Below are positions 38,710-52,414 of a DNA stretch of 64,000 nucleotides, in pieces. The translations under genes were made by a program, and so were the position numbers. This stretch comes from Serilophus lunatus (taxonomy: Eukaryota; Chordata; Aves; Passeriformes; Eurylaimidae): assembly GCA_013399895.1 (NCBI GenBank), contig VXBA01001345.1, positions 248,001 to 312,000 on the forward strand. Direction: 5' to 3'. Positions within the stretch are counted from its first letter, which is position 1. Every line of letters starts with the position of its first letter. Below the pieces are notes generated by a model. It saw only the letters and a list, made by a program, of their open reading frames with translations. It was not told the origin of the DNA and did no database searches.

Positions 38710-39420
38710 ACACATTAGTCTGTCCTTAAAATCCTCTAATACCAGAGATTACTCAAGTTTCCTAACAAACGTCTCTAGTGCAATTATTCTTATTGTTAGA
38801 AAAAAATCTTCCATAGTCTAAATCATCTTGCTACAATTTAGCTTATTTTTGGTCTGACCAATTTGAAGAACTATTCCTTCTTTTTAAGAATTTCAGTCTT
38901 CATTATCTTTGTATTAATTCAAGCTTTTTGAAGACAGATTGCCCAGCCTTCTCTAAATTAATCTGACTATTTTTAGCTTTTTTATTAATTTATGTCTCCT
39001 GAGGTCTCCTTATCATCCAATTCAGTTTGTTTTGGATCTTCTCTATTTGCCAAAGTGAACATAATATGCTATCCGAGGTCTTTCCAGGAGTAAGATACTG
39101 TGTCTGAATATTCAGGAGGAATACTTCAATGTGCTAAATACAACACCTTTTTTGTACATCTCAGGTATGATCAGTTTGATCCATGCTCATTTTCAGAGTC
39201 CCTCATATTTTCTTTTTTTTTTTGAAGACATTATTTTTCTGAAGTCATTATTACTCTTTGTATCATAATCCTTCATTCAACAGTGATTTGCCTTTTCCTT
39301 TACTGCACTGCATGCTTTTTCTGCATCCTTTCTCTCAAAATTTCCTTTTAAATTCTAACACTGTAGTCCCTCACATCATACTGTCAACACCTGCAAATGT
39401 AACCAAATACTTTCTTCCAA
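38710..39420 (-). mobile_element. Ancient CR1 LINE fragment
   Basis: On the minus strand the block matches the layout of old amniote CR1 copies. A segment reading GATCAAACTGA then leads to AGTATTCCTCCTGAATATTC, then to a stretch near 39020-39050 resembling GAGAGAATCCAAAACAAAAC, then GAATTGGATGA, and finally a tail resembling TTCTAACAATAAGAATAATTG and GGTTTTTAAGGACAGACTA. It is much more diverged than the copy at 1012-1720 and has many stops. Internal A- and T-runs have expanded. The upper limit is approximate. Confidence 0.7.
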
Positions 39421-42357
39421 TACACTAATAACTAATACACTAAAGCAAAAATTAACAAAAACATAGTAAAAAATCCAGAAGAACTTGAATGGAATCCAGT
39501 GAGATGAGTATCATTTGACAGTTAGCCCATGGTAGCTAATTTACTTTTCCAACCAGCTATATATTTTATTGCAGATTAATTAATAGAATATAACTTATAT
39601 AAAAGAATGTTACACGGAAAAATATTTTAAAAGTCTTACTACTGCCAAGATATGCTACATTTATCATTATTTCCTCCTCACAATACCTAGACTGTGTTAG
39701 TTTAATGATCATAAATCATTGTAAATATTACTCTTTTTGTATTTTCCCTAAACTCAGCATGATGTACAGAGAAACATCCTTTTTAACCCCCCCTCACACA
39801 GCATGTGGACACAACTTCTTACTTTCAGAATAATGCACAAATGGTCAATAAAGGACTCATGGATCCTCAAAGATCAAATGCCTGCACTAACATCTATTTA
39901 CTAGTGCAAATTTCTTTATTTTTAAGATGTCTTTGTATGCCTTGCCAACAAAGAGTTGTAAGCATCTCTGATAGTTCAGACAAAAATCTTACTCTGACAT
40001 TCTCCCATCCCCTTTTTAAAATAAAACGACGTGTTAGACATCAGGTTAATTTTATTTAATATAATATTCAAACATGAAATGCCCTGGTAAGATATGACTC
40101 GTAGGTAAGTATACATGAATTTGTATATTTCTCCTATTACTTATTACAGCATTTAACTTCTTTTTTTAAGTTTAAAAAATATATTCAAATGGAAACGTGC
40201 CTTGATAGATGACAAAAACACCATATCTCAAGAAATTCAAAGATTATAGATCATAAAGTAACAAGTGTGATTGCATTTGAGCAGAATTTTTCCAAGCAAG
40301 TTCAAGATGAAAACAATGAAGATATCAACACACTGATACTGCAGATTTAAGAACTGGATCCGTACCATTTGTAGATCAAAACACTATATGTGCATCTACC
40401 AGGATATATATGGACGGAGACGAAGATCTCAGCTGTCATGCTGTGTGATCAGTTCTTCATTCCTTCCCCAACTTACAAAACAATTTTGTATTTATACTGG
40501 GAGGACATAAGGTTGTCCTGAACACTGTCAGACAAGTAAGCCAAATAAAACAAATGTCTAGATATACTAATTTTCTTTTTCTGGAAAATTGTTCAGAAAG
40601 TAATATAGGTATAGTTCTATTTACTTGAGTGTCTGGAGTCAGAAACAATTAGTTCATTCTAATAAGCATAAAATCAATTTTTCCATGGCAAATCTATTCC
40701 TTCAGAATAGTAGGTTTCAAGTGTTTTACAGGTCTCATTATCACTGAACATTTATTTTTTTTTTAGGAAACAATCCTTTTTACAGTAAGGACTATGTACA
40801 ACACGGTGTTCTATATAGAAATGTTCTTATTAAAATGTATGTAAATAGAGTGGCAGGTGGATGGCAAATCGTTGCTTATTTCTTTCAGTATCACCATACA
40901 GGAATGCACAATATTTAAGTCCCACAGGCTTCTGTCACTCTTCAGTGAATCCAAGCATTGTATAACATCATTTGCCAACGAAGCACAGGGGAAAAAGACA
41001 TTACTTAATAGGACAATCCTGACAAGACATTTATCCGGGATTTTTCAACGATGCACATACAAAATGTTCCTGATTAGTGTAAAAACACGCAGGCAAATTA
41101 ACTACCTTGTCAGTCCAAATAACAAACCAATCAATTACATTCTATCCAAGCCTGACAAGCAAACTCAACGTTTTGTCATAATGAGCTTATAGTTGCGACA
41201 AGGTAGCTGTTATCCTTTAGTTTAGGTACTCTATTGAGAGCTTTATCCACATTTAAAAATCATACTATAAAAGGTTTCCACGATTGCCTCCGAGGATGAG
41301 TTGTGGCAGAGTTGTGTCTCATGAAGGGTATCTACACAGTAAAGTGATAAGAAAAAAATATTAACATTGAAAGATCATAGCAGCTCTGCTCTGTCTTATG
41401 AAACATTTTAACATCACACTCAAATTAAGCAATGTGTATGCTCAGATCCAAATAGTTAAGAAACCCATACCAAACTTTCAAGAGTCTCTAAGAGTCAAAA
41501 CATTAAACTGAGTTAATTACAGCATCCTTTTAACTTTTTCTCAATATAGTTCAAAGAACAAAGTCCACCATAAGAAAGAGAAGATAAATTTCTTTCTCCT
41601 TTTTTTAAATAAGCATAAAAGTAACAACTTAATACAAGTAGGCCTGATTGTGAAGCTAGCATTTTCCTCAGATTTAAACCCCACAGAAATGCAGCTTTGG
41701 AATTGATTACAAACACAGGCAACATTGAATACTATGCTTCAACCTTAAAAAATGCTTGTTTTCTAGAATAGCATTTGAAAGAAAACAAGTCTTAGGTTTT
41801 AGGAAGCATTAAGTAAGGGAGTGTTTCTTTCACAGTGCATTGTAATAATTCAGTACATACCGAAGTCTTTACAATTGTTTTTTTCCCCTACTCATACTTC
41901 CTGTCTTTTGACACTCATGACATACATACTTTTCAGGAATGCTTTTTTTTAAATTAATACCATTTTAAAGGGCTGATTCTCTACATTTAAACTCCTAAAA
42001 TTACTTGCCATACAGCAAATTAATAACAGAGCATTGTGAGATTTTAAGCAGGAAAAAATCCATGTCGTCTTTAAGCTGTGCATATAAATTTTCAAAGAAA
42101 GACCTATATAAAGTCTCCAACATCACATTGGTTGGTTGTTTTTACTTTGAAATGTATTTAAGTAGAACTGCATATAAATAGAAATTCTAAACTCCTGTCA
42201 TACTTTCATAAAACATAACAGTATGATGAAAAGGAGCTATAGAGTCTCTCCACATGTTCCAATTACAATTCCGTGCAACCTGATTTTGAGTCTAAGAATT
42301 AGAGGGACAGCAAGGATGTACTACATGTAAATCCATTCCCAATTCTCACTTCATCTC

Positions 42358-42915
42358 TTACTTGGGACACAATTAAAACTTTAAATCGGTGTCCTGAACT
42401 GCAATACTACAGTTCAATTTTGAACTTTTTAAGAAAACTGAAGCTGAGCTATAAAATAGAAATACTTTTAATCGTTATCTTATTACAATCCCCTTCCCTT
42501 AGTAAGTGCAACTAGTTTTGTTCTCATCACCTCAGAGTGGGTTGGCATAGGTACACACTGAAGTGAAGAAACTTGAAGGGTAGCATGAGAAACAATTCAA
42601 GATAAGCTCAAGGTCTTTGTGCCACCTTTACCCTCTCAGCAGCAGTGTGAGTAGCTGCAACTGCACCATTTGACTCAGGAAATCAGAATGTGACAGGACG
42701 TCCCACCTGGGCTAGCAAGCTTTAGACATGAATACAGCAATCTATACTTCAAATACAAATTTTTCTTTCTGCTTCTCCAAATGAGTAAATGAGTATGTGT
42801 ATATAAGCACACATATGTGTATTTATAATTGTACTTACATATAAATATATATTTATAAATTATTTTTATATAAAAATTTTACTTACTTGGGACACGATGT
42901 TTTACTTGGGACACA
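42358..42915. repeat. Three copies of a 14-mer, two in tandem
   Basis: TTACTTGGGACACA occurs at 42358-42371 and 42902-42915, and with a final G at 42883-42896. The last two copies are 19 bp apart and form a tandem pair. The sequence between the first and second copies is unrelated AT-rich DNA. Confidence 0.85.
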
Positions 42916-43831
42916 TGCTTTTATATATGAAACCAACTTCACAGTTCAAGTAATAAAATAGTAAGTTAAATTTTAAAAATAACTTCATAAATTAAAGTAC
43001 TGAAGAACAAACAAAGTTCTCAGAGGAAACTTGTAATCACTGAGCAAAGATGCTAATATTTTGTAGTGCTTTAGGTAAGGCTGTAATAACACAGGCACCA
43101 AGTAAAAACTATAAGCAACATACACCTGCACTAGTGATTCCTGTATTTCTTTGTATTGCATTTTTATTGGTAATAACATATTAAAAATGTAAAAGGATAT
43201 TATAGCATTTTTACTTATATATTAAAGGGAAATTATTTTTAAGTGGTTGGACAACTTTTCCATTTCTACTCTTCTTAAAATCTAACTTGACATTTATTTT
43301 ACACGACCTACGGTTATCTTCACCCCTCTCATCTTTGAAGTATTAATTAAGGAATCACTAGTGACTTTGAACACAATTCTTGTAAGTGAAAGATTGGTAA
43401 AAAAAAAAGAATATGAATGGATAAATACAACAGCTTTTTTTAAGCTTGTAACCTACAAACTTATCCTGTAACTGACTATTGTCCTGAGACTTTCCGCACT
43501 GATGACATTTCTCCTGTTCTAGTCTCTGCTTTTGGTCTTCTCCCATCCATACATACCATTTGCTAACCCTTCGCCTCCAAAGAACTGCTCCCATTCCAGT
43601 ACATCCATTCAACTTTCTACCGACTTAAATACCCAGGGTTGCAACACCTGAACTTGTATTTTCAGCCTCACTTAGGAAAAAGATTTAATGAACACAAAAC
43701 CTGAAATAAGAACAGTGGGCAAAACAGAACAGCTTTACTAAATATTAGACAGAAATATGGGTCACAGATAGTGTGTTATAGATGCTTTCAACAGGGAGGT
43801 TCTCAATTACATAGTACGTATTTTAGATATA

Positions 43832-43837
<6 letters not shown>

Positions 43838-43861
<24 letters not shown>
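43838..43861. repeat. (AT)12 microsatellite
   Basis: A perfect 24-bp AT run, probably length-polymorphic. Confidence 0.95.
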
Positions 43862-43863
<2 letters not shown>

Positions 43864-46800
43864 TCCTTTAGAAGATTTTTCTCTCCCAGGTCTCCTTCAA
43901 TCTAGGGAAAAAATAATTATGAAAGCACTTCCCTTCAAGTTTTGATAAAACAAATGCACCAGCCTCTCTCTTTCCTCTCTAACCACACGTGGCTGTCATC
44001 TGCTTCCACAGTTAAGTAAATATTATGTCAAGGGTGGGTGTCTAAGAATATATGCAGATTTCCTTTTCAAAGGATTATACAGGACAAGAAAGCCCACAAA
44101 TTATTTAAATCAAAACTTCCTACTGGAATTACCAAAGGCCTTCTTCATTTGTGTAACAGGTACTGAAAAATGCAAATTGCAGGCAAACGTAACACTTGGG
44201 TCAGTAGTTTTGATCTTTGTTCTTTCTTTACCGATTTTAATGCTTGCCTTCTTCAGGTTAAATACCTAGAGTGAGAACAATGCTTCTGACTGCCAACTGG
44301 GCACAAATACATTTGCAACCATAATGTAAAATCAGTTTAACTTCAAAGATCTGAAAGCAGGAAGCTGCTTCAGCAAATCTTACCAATTCTGAAACAGGAT
44401 TCTCCCACCAGGTTAAGTCTGTTAAGTCTAAAAATGTATTTGTGAAAAAATTTAATGAGGTAAGCTGGTAATGAAGAAGGGGGAAAATTGAACTACTTAA
44501 TTAGAGAAGTGCTGACAAAGATCAATTTTAGAAGGCAAGGAACTGTATCTGCAGTAAACACCAAGCCATCTGTGAGATAAGAAATATGATATGATATAGG
44601 GTGATATATGTAACATGCATTTTTAAAATTCAGGCTGCTCAAGGTACACCTCTTGATCTCAGAAATTAATCTGTACCCAACAGCTCTATTAAGTGGATGG
44701 AAGTTACAGAGCTCTTTGCAGGCAAAAAAAACCCCAAACCAGATCCCCAAAACAATGCTGAGCAATGTGTCTTCTAGACATTGTTAATTACTTCAATTCT
44801 TCTCAGTATTGATCAAGTTATAAATATTAATAAATGCTTCCTGAATGCTTATAGATTTATGTCTGCTAATATACGTACAGATTAGCCTGTAAAAAGTTAT
44901 CTGCAGGACAAAACATCACAGCATCTGAGGTACCACTGCAATAGAAAAGCTCTTCTTCATTTTAATCATCTGTACGCTGGAGCATAAATAGTGACAATTA
45001 GAGCTTGTCACTGCATGTTGATTGTCTTAATTTACAGAATTCTGTTCTCCAAGTCCCTCTATGCCCACTTCAAAACAAGAACACATTTTCAAACTACTTC
45101 AAAGGAAAATTGCATTTTTATTACCGAATGAAACCATTTCACATGTGATAGCAATACTTTTTTAATCTTTTGTAGAGGATATATCATTTTCCTTCATTCT
45201 GCACTGTCTTTGTGAATATAGGCTTCCGAGAACCCTTGCAAAAAATGTTCAGTCAATATGCTCAATTCTCTACATGAAACCTAGCTTTTTCATTGAAAAG
45301 ACTGCATTTAAAGACCTTGTCACAACAAGGTCCCTGATGCTATCGAAGCAATTTCAAGATACTTTAATCATTGGCAAAACTCAGTAACTTGACAAGAGAA
45401 ATTTGGGCCAGAAGATTTCAATGGCTTGAAAGGAAGGTTATTGAATGATGTAATTTCATTTGGATGGGACTGATTCCAATTGATCTGTTTTTTGCAATGC
45501 ATATCTTCCCTCTGCAGCTGTCTGTATCTGATTCTGTGTGTAAGTGCAAGGAGTGACTATCCCTCTCCACTTAAAGCAAAATTCTTCCTTCCTCCTGCTT
45601 TTATTTTGAATGAGCACAAGAAGCACTTTTTCAGGTTTAATCTCTGTACTCACTGTAAGAAAAAAAATATACTTGACTGAATGCCAACCCATGAATTCAA
45701 CTGAATCTTGTATGTTCTAGAATATTAATTTTGTAGTTAGAAAAACAGAAAGAACATTATTTTTATCGTCATCATTACTATTATTCTAACTGAAAATAAT
45801 GAGTGTGTTTGTGTAACACAAGGTCATATGGCAATACTAAACTAATTCTCAATCCCAACTGCACAATAGGATGTAATTTAAACTGTAACAGATTGCACTA
45901 ATTTTCAGTTGAGTACTTATATTTGACAGAAAAAAAACCCAGCTTGGTACTCAATAAGCATAAAAATTTCACAACATGGATGTGGTATATATGAAATCAT
46001 ATCTCTTCATAAAAATTTGGTAACCACAGTTCCAACAGAAAATAGGTGTACCACCAGGAACTTCACAATTTAAGTTAATTTTAAACAGCATAATACATGT
46101 GTACAGTGGTGAGGAAGTGATATAAAAAGGGAATTACAAAGCCTTGAGAACAGCATTCATGAATAATGTATTCATCATTACATGTTAATAAAACTATAGC
46201 TAAATCAGGAGGTGGCAATACATGTTGCCAGCAATATGTAGCTGGCAGGTAAACCGAGTTGGGCTTTAGTCACCCAGCTTTAGTCTTAGGTCGTCTGTGC
46301 ATACAAAACATGCTTGACCAACTGAACATGACTTCTTGGATTGGATGTATCTGTGAGATTTCCTGTGATAAACTAGTTAGCAACAAGAATAGAGGTAAAA
46401 GTCAACTTCTAGACCTTCCCAGCCTTCCAGCTGCCTTCCCAGCTTTTCTTATTACAGGAGATGATATGAATTCTGCCGTATTTCACTTTTTATGTCTAAT
46501 CCACGTACGCCAAAGTTTTAAGAGTTTTAAGGTATCTACAGCAGCAGTAACACTCAGGCTGCTCTGAAGTAGTGTGCCCCTTGACTTGCCTGTAGAAACA
46601 TCTCTAGAGAAACCACAACTGACCCTCAGTACCAACAACTGCCTGATCCCAAAACAGGCTAAAAGGGCTTTGGATTCTGTTGACAATAAACGTGACAGAA
46701 TATATTCCCATTAAAATTATCTCTTGCATAAACTGTGTAATTAAGACTTTATCACTAAAATCAAAAGCATAAACATAAAAATGTTTAAAAAAATATATTT

Positions 46801-47499
46801 CATATGTTACACAATCTTTTATTATGAGTATTGGCATTCACTGTAACTGTCTCTGGTACTGTGAGAACTGTGCATTACTTCTTAAGTACCATATAAATAT
46901 AATAACATATCATTAATAATTCAGATCAAACATTTTTTGGAAATAAAAATCAAAAATTTCTACAAATCTAGAAAATGCTTTTAATTGCTATTATTTATAG
47001 GACATACTGTAAGAAATATTTTAATTAGCAGATTTGCATAATGCAATAAATTACATTATAATATTGATTTGAAATAAAAAGACTGAATAGAGGAGTGTTT
47101 TAAAATAAAACAAATCATGGGAAGTATATTTTTTTCCATTTCAGTACATAAAGTCTACAGTTGTAAGCTGTTTTTATTTATTACTATTATAATTATTTTA
47201 CTTTTTATAGAAAAGTAGATGAAGTAGTTTTCGTGGGCTGGCTCTTTATCAGTAGGGATGGATGGCTTCTGACAGGAAAATCTAAATTTCACTCCACTGC
47301 TTAAGTTTCAACACATGAAGGACAAAAAATAACCCAGAGCACTCAGCAAAAATTTAATAAAGGTAGGTTAGTTGGTCACGTTTCAAATGTTTGAAATGAC
47401 CATGACAGAAGAGCAACAATGGTAACATAACAAAATGTGTTCAGCATAAGGATTTTCAAACACTCTGGTACAGCATTTTCATTACCAAATTAAAAATAA

Positions 47500-48120
47500 A
47501 GCTGGATGAACGGGTTGAAAGCCAGCTGGACTCAAAGAGCCCCAGGCAGTAGCTTGGGATGTAGACAGTATCCAGTAAAAAGCAAAGTACCACAGGAGCA
47601 ATTTTGGGGCTGACCGAGTTTGCAAAAAATCATCATAATGAGTCAAAATTCATGAAGTTCATCAAGAAGCAGAATGACATTTTGCATGGAAGAGGTATAA
47701 TAACTCCATGCACCAGTGCAGACCGAGAAGTAACTGGCTGAGTTGCTCTCAGCCCTGCTAAAAGGACTTGAGGGTTAAAGTGAACATCAAACTCCACATA
47801 ATTGAATGAAAGCAGGACCAGCAAATCAAAGGAGGTTATTATTCCTCTCTACTCAGAGCTAATAACACTGTGCTTAAAATGCCATAATCTATTTCAGGCT
47901 ACTCGATTCAAAAGAGATGACCTAATAGCTCCCAAGAAAGGTTTGCAGCACATAACCTACAAGGAGAGGCTGAGGGAGCTGACCTTGTTTAGTCAGGGAA
48001 AGAGGACAACGGGGGATTGAAGTGCAACCCACAGCCATCCAAAGGGCAGTTACACAAACAGCACTGACAAACTTTCCTTACTCAATGACCAACACAGCCA
48101 TAATCTCATCTTAGAAAGTT
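47500..48120 (+). mobile_element. CR1 LINE fragment, 3' coding part
   Basis: The plus strand starts with a CR1-like stretch (GATGAACGGGTTGAAAGCCAG at 47504 onward) and includes a frame reading GLQHITYKERLRELTLFS near 47940-47995. This frame is the counterpart of the LEHLSYEERLRELGLFS motif at the end of the CR1 reverse-transcriptase protein. Stops and indels interrupt the rest. The usual 3' UTR and octamer tail are missing or too diverged to see, so the downstream end is approximate. Confidence 0.75.
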
Positions 48121-49218
48121 CAGAAAAGACATGAGCAGAAGCTTTTCCATTACAAGGAATCGTGCACAGAGCTCAGGAGTACTCAGGACTCAGCTGTATG
48201 GGAACAAACAAGAAGTTACGATAGTCTGTTCTTGATAGTCTAAAGGCTTTCATTTCAGATATGAGAAAGTGTTACCGATTCATGTAGTCAGGATAGGAAG
48301 CCATGATTGGCTTGAGTTGAATAAAACTCTGGGATGCTCAGTGTCTGGGTCAGCAGTGGATTTCTATCACTTACAACAAATAAGAAATATGCTACCCAGC
48401 CCTCTTATAGACAGCATCTGACTGCACATAAACCAATAGTGTATTTCTAAGAGCTATCCAAGACTGATTTATAAACATTCTTGTTGTGCACAAATAGTAA
48501 AATATCATGCCCTTAATGACATCTTAAAATTCAATGGTAGTCACAATAAAGGACCATTTCTTTGACTGAAGGGTGATTTCACATTCTACTGAAACCTATA
48601 TACTATAAACTTCTCAAGTCAGAAAATGTCGTATGCATAGGTTTTATAACTGTGAACATATCTAAAGCACATTTCTACCTATCAAAAAAAAAACCCCAGA
48701 AAAACTAGTATTATTCATTTATATTTATGATTCCACAATAAAAAACTTGATACATGGAATGGCCTAAGTAAAAAGTTCCCAGATGTCTTTATAAACAAAA
48801 TATAAAATCAGAAAACAAAAAGCACAGAAAATGAAATGCATCTACTTGCAGACTTCACACACATCCCTGTATTTCAAAATAAGCATCTTAACACAAGACT
48901 TTTTTTTTAATGAACACAAAGTTTTTCAAGTTGATTGACAAATGTTGAAAGGCTGGAAAGGTGTTTCAAAATATATTTCCTTAACTTATAAGGAAATATT
49001 TAATGTTTCATTATAATTGCATAATTCATTTTCAGCTTTCATTTTTAAAATTTTCTAAAAAAACCAGAAGCTCTCTAAGTGGAAATGAATTGAGAATAGA
49101 ATAAATCTGAAGTACACAAAAAAAGGAATTCTGATTTTCTTTCAAACTGGTTCTGAAATTACTGAATTAGTAACATTTTTTTCAAAAGAAGCCAGAAGTT
49201 AACCAATAAGCCTAAACA

Positions 49219-49587
49219 ATGGATACATCTACACCACATCATAATCAAGCTATATACAAAAAACATTGTACAGCACTTTCGAAAAGGACTATTAAGACAA
49301 TGTATTTAGAACAAGAGTTGTTAGAACACGGTTGTGCTATGCCATGGCTGAATGAATGCATGCAAATTCCTCCCACAATAACCTTCGAGGCTTCCAATTT
49401 TCCAGATTTCATCGAATTGACACGGATATATTTCTTCTCTGTCCTTGGGAAAGAAAGGGAGGTCTTTGCCAAAATTCAATTTACTGATCAAAGGCTTCAA
49501 TTCACTTTTTTCTTAAAGGTATGTGGTGGGGGACACCTGGGCAAGACAATACACTTGACCAATTCGACGTTTAAAAATTTTACCTGA
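49219..49587 (+). other. Unexplained 122-codon open frame
   Basis: One of the longest frames outside the recognisable repeats, running from ATG at 49219 to TGA. The peptide starts MDTSTPHHNQAIYKKHC and contains 5 Cys and a mix of charged and hydrophobic residues but no motif I recognise. After exactly 100 codons an AAAG|GTATGT donor-like site occurs in phase 0 (49518/49519). The preceding pyrimidine run (TTTTTTCTT) also makes the same AG a possible acceptor. It is antisense to PHF14. Chance is the default reading. A cryptic antisense exon is possible. Confidence 0.15.
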
Positions 49588-50984
49588 AAATGTCCAGCCT
49601 GTAAGATACACAACAGAAATGAAGAATTTTGCATCAAAGTAATTCAAGTTTTACAAGTAATAAGAGAGGGAAAATAGGGGCCGGTGCTGCAATGATTACC
49701 ACTGCCTAGCATAGCTAACTTTCATCTGTACCAACGCCAGTTAAAAACTCCAGAGGGTAAGCTTTGTTAAGTTCCATTCATGGAGATTGTGTTTGATCAG
49801 TTTGCCATTTCTCCTTTCATTTCCTGTAAGTCAGCATTTCATAATACAATAAAACATAAACGAATACATAATACATATTGTATAGAATACGCATCATTCA
49901 TGATTCTTGATGAAAAGGAGTGGTTGGATTTCACTAATTCAGAAACAAAAATCATAGTATAAATTTGAAATGGATGCATTGAAGCTAACATTCCAAAAGA
50001 ACCAAGCTTTCTTAAGAAAATGCTTCTACAAAAAAAGTAATCCAACATTTTTTTAGCTCATTCAGCAATGACTTCTCCAATGAAATCCAGAATTTTTTTC
50101 CTTTGTTGACAACGGCAGAAACAGAAAGCCTCAACAGAAGTTGAAGAACTGTTTTTCCCAAAGGTCTGGCGACCAAGACAGAAGGAATTCTTTTATCTGT
50201 TTGAACAATGAAAATATTGCATACATCTTACAAAGTAACAAAATGAAAAAAAACCATTCTAAAAACAGTCACATTTCTGGGCTGACAGATAATATTAAAT
50301 ATACTCAAGGTACTGAAAAAGTAGCAGCAATATTTAATAATTTTCCTTTTCTTCAACTGGCTTGTTAAACATATGATAAATTTTGCTTATGGTGACGAGT
50401 TATGTGACAAACATGATCACTTTAACTTATAAAACCCACCAGATTCACATTAAACTTTTCTACATATATCAAAGAAAATGTACATAAAAAATCTGTAACG
50501 TATTAATCTATACTGAAAATACTGTGCTGCTTAATTTCAGAATTTTATCAATCTCTACTACAAAAATGTTATCTACTCATATACACCTCTTAATACAAAA
50601 TTTAAATGCAAAAATGAAGTTTTTCTGAAGCATCTCAGTTTTGAATGAAATATTAAGGTATTTTCATAATTGGAATGAGTACGTACACTCATATAGTACA
50701 CATACTCATAAGTACATGTATTTTTAAATGAAGTTTCAAAATAGAAGAATCAGGTATTTTAAAAATAAAACCTGAGTTTATGGTAAGCAGGACAAACAGC
50801 TTAAGCACCAAGTACTACCTACTGTAAACTTAATTCACATTTTTCTTTTATACAAGAGGCAAAATGCACTATTATAGATATGCAGCAATTCCATGGACCA
50901 GCACTGGCTAATATGTTTGGTTTTGGTATTTTCTTCTTTCAGACAAGAACCACAATATAAGCAAGACATAAAGCTGTTAGCATC

Positions 50985-51393
50985 TATAGGAGGGCTATGA
51001 AGATGGTGAAGGGTCTAGAGGGAAAACCGTAATGTGGAGTGGCGGAGGTCACTTGGTCTGTTCAGCCTGGAGAAGAGGAGACTGAGGGGAGACCTCATTG
51101 CAGTTACAACCTTCTCATGAAGGGAATCAAAGGAGCAGGCACTGATCTCTTTCTTCTCTCTGGTGACCAGTGATAAGATCCAAAGGAATGGCAGGGGAGA
51201 TTTATACTGGATATTAGGAAAAGGGTGGTTGGAAAGTGGTCACAGCACCAAGACTGACAGAGTTTAAAAAGTATTTGGACAATGCTCTCAAGCACATGGT
51301 GTGGTTCTTGGGGTTGTCCTGTGAAGGGTCAGGAGTTGGACCTTGATGATCCTTGTGGGTCCCTTCCAACTCAAGATATTCTCTGATTCTATA
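50985..51393 (+). mobile_element. CR1 LINE, 3' end
   Basis: The plus strand carries the typical CR1 3' region: a GGAGAAGAGGAGACTGAGGG segment at 51069-51088, then GATTTATACTGGATATTAGG, then GGTTGTCCTGTGAAGGGTC and GGACCTTGATGATCC, with a terminal TTCTGATTCTAT-type tail at about 51380-51393. It is 5'-truncated and non-coding. It is among the less diverged copies in the window. Confidence 0.92.
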
Positions 51394-52414
51394 AACAGGA
51401 TCATAATAAATGAGACACAGGACATGCCTAATGCTGTTCACTACCACTTACACTGACCACTCCAACTGCACACCCACATGTGCACACACAGATACACTTA
51501 TCAACAGCCTATACAGAGATAGAAGCTACTACCTACAGTGTGAAAGAGAGGCTACAACAGTTTTGGTATAGCTTAGAAATTAATGGCTAATTTGCATAAA
51601 CTATTCAGAGCAGATCTTCAAGGAACTAGGATCTGTAGAAGAAACAATTTTACTCTTAGTACTCTTCCATCGCTCCACAGAAGCCAGCTCATGTATTTCC
51701 ACTTTTGCTTGACATGAAGGTGGTGGGCATCTTAACTCTTAGCATCTGTAAAAACTGCACCTGCTACCCACCAGAAAGAATGCAAAGGATAACATACAGG
51801 CTGAAGATCCTCCTGTCCTCATGTTTTCCATCCCGCAGGAGGGACCTTATCCCACTAGTGCAGTACCATCAGATCTCCTCTCCTAGCACTTCTAACTCCT
51901 CACTCCTTCTTTGCAGCCAAGAAAAAATAAGTCTCAGTCTGCTGCTAGTTTAGATGATACAGCTCTTTTAATGCAATGCGACAGGTGACCCCGAGTGATA
52001 TGGTTGGGGTTGTAATCAAATGCAGAGAATTAAGAAATGAATTTGAAAAAGGCACTTATGAAAGACAGCAGAGAAAGGGATTGGAAGGCTGGAACTGTAG
52101 ATGTCTTACCCGAGCTTACATAATGGAGCCTTCCACTAAGAGATACAACTTTCAGTGGAAAACTGTAAGCTTTAGCACTTATACTTTTCCAGCACGTTAC
52201 TCAGTGAATTTACCTTTTAAAGGACAACTATGACATGACTTTTGCAAGGCATGGATTTAATAAGTAAAATTACCTTCTCATCCTTAAGAAGTTTTTAATG
52301 ACTCACTCTATTTACTACAGGAAGATGGTTCTTTTGTAACAAATCAAATTTTGCCTGTTATACACAATAATTTTCTTTTAATAGTTTACTTTTATGAACT
52401 ACAAATACACTTTT

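Noticed and set aside
40857..41192. 111-codon plus-strand frame
   Set aside because: No motif and no splice context; expected by chance in a 64-kb window.
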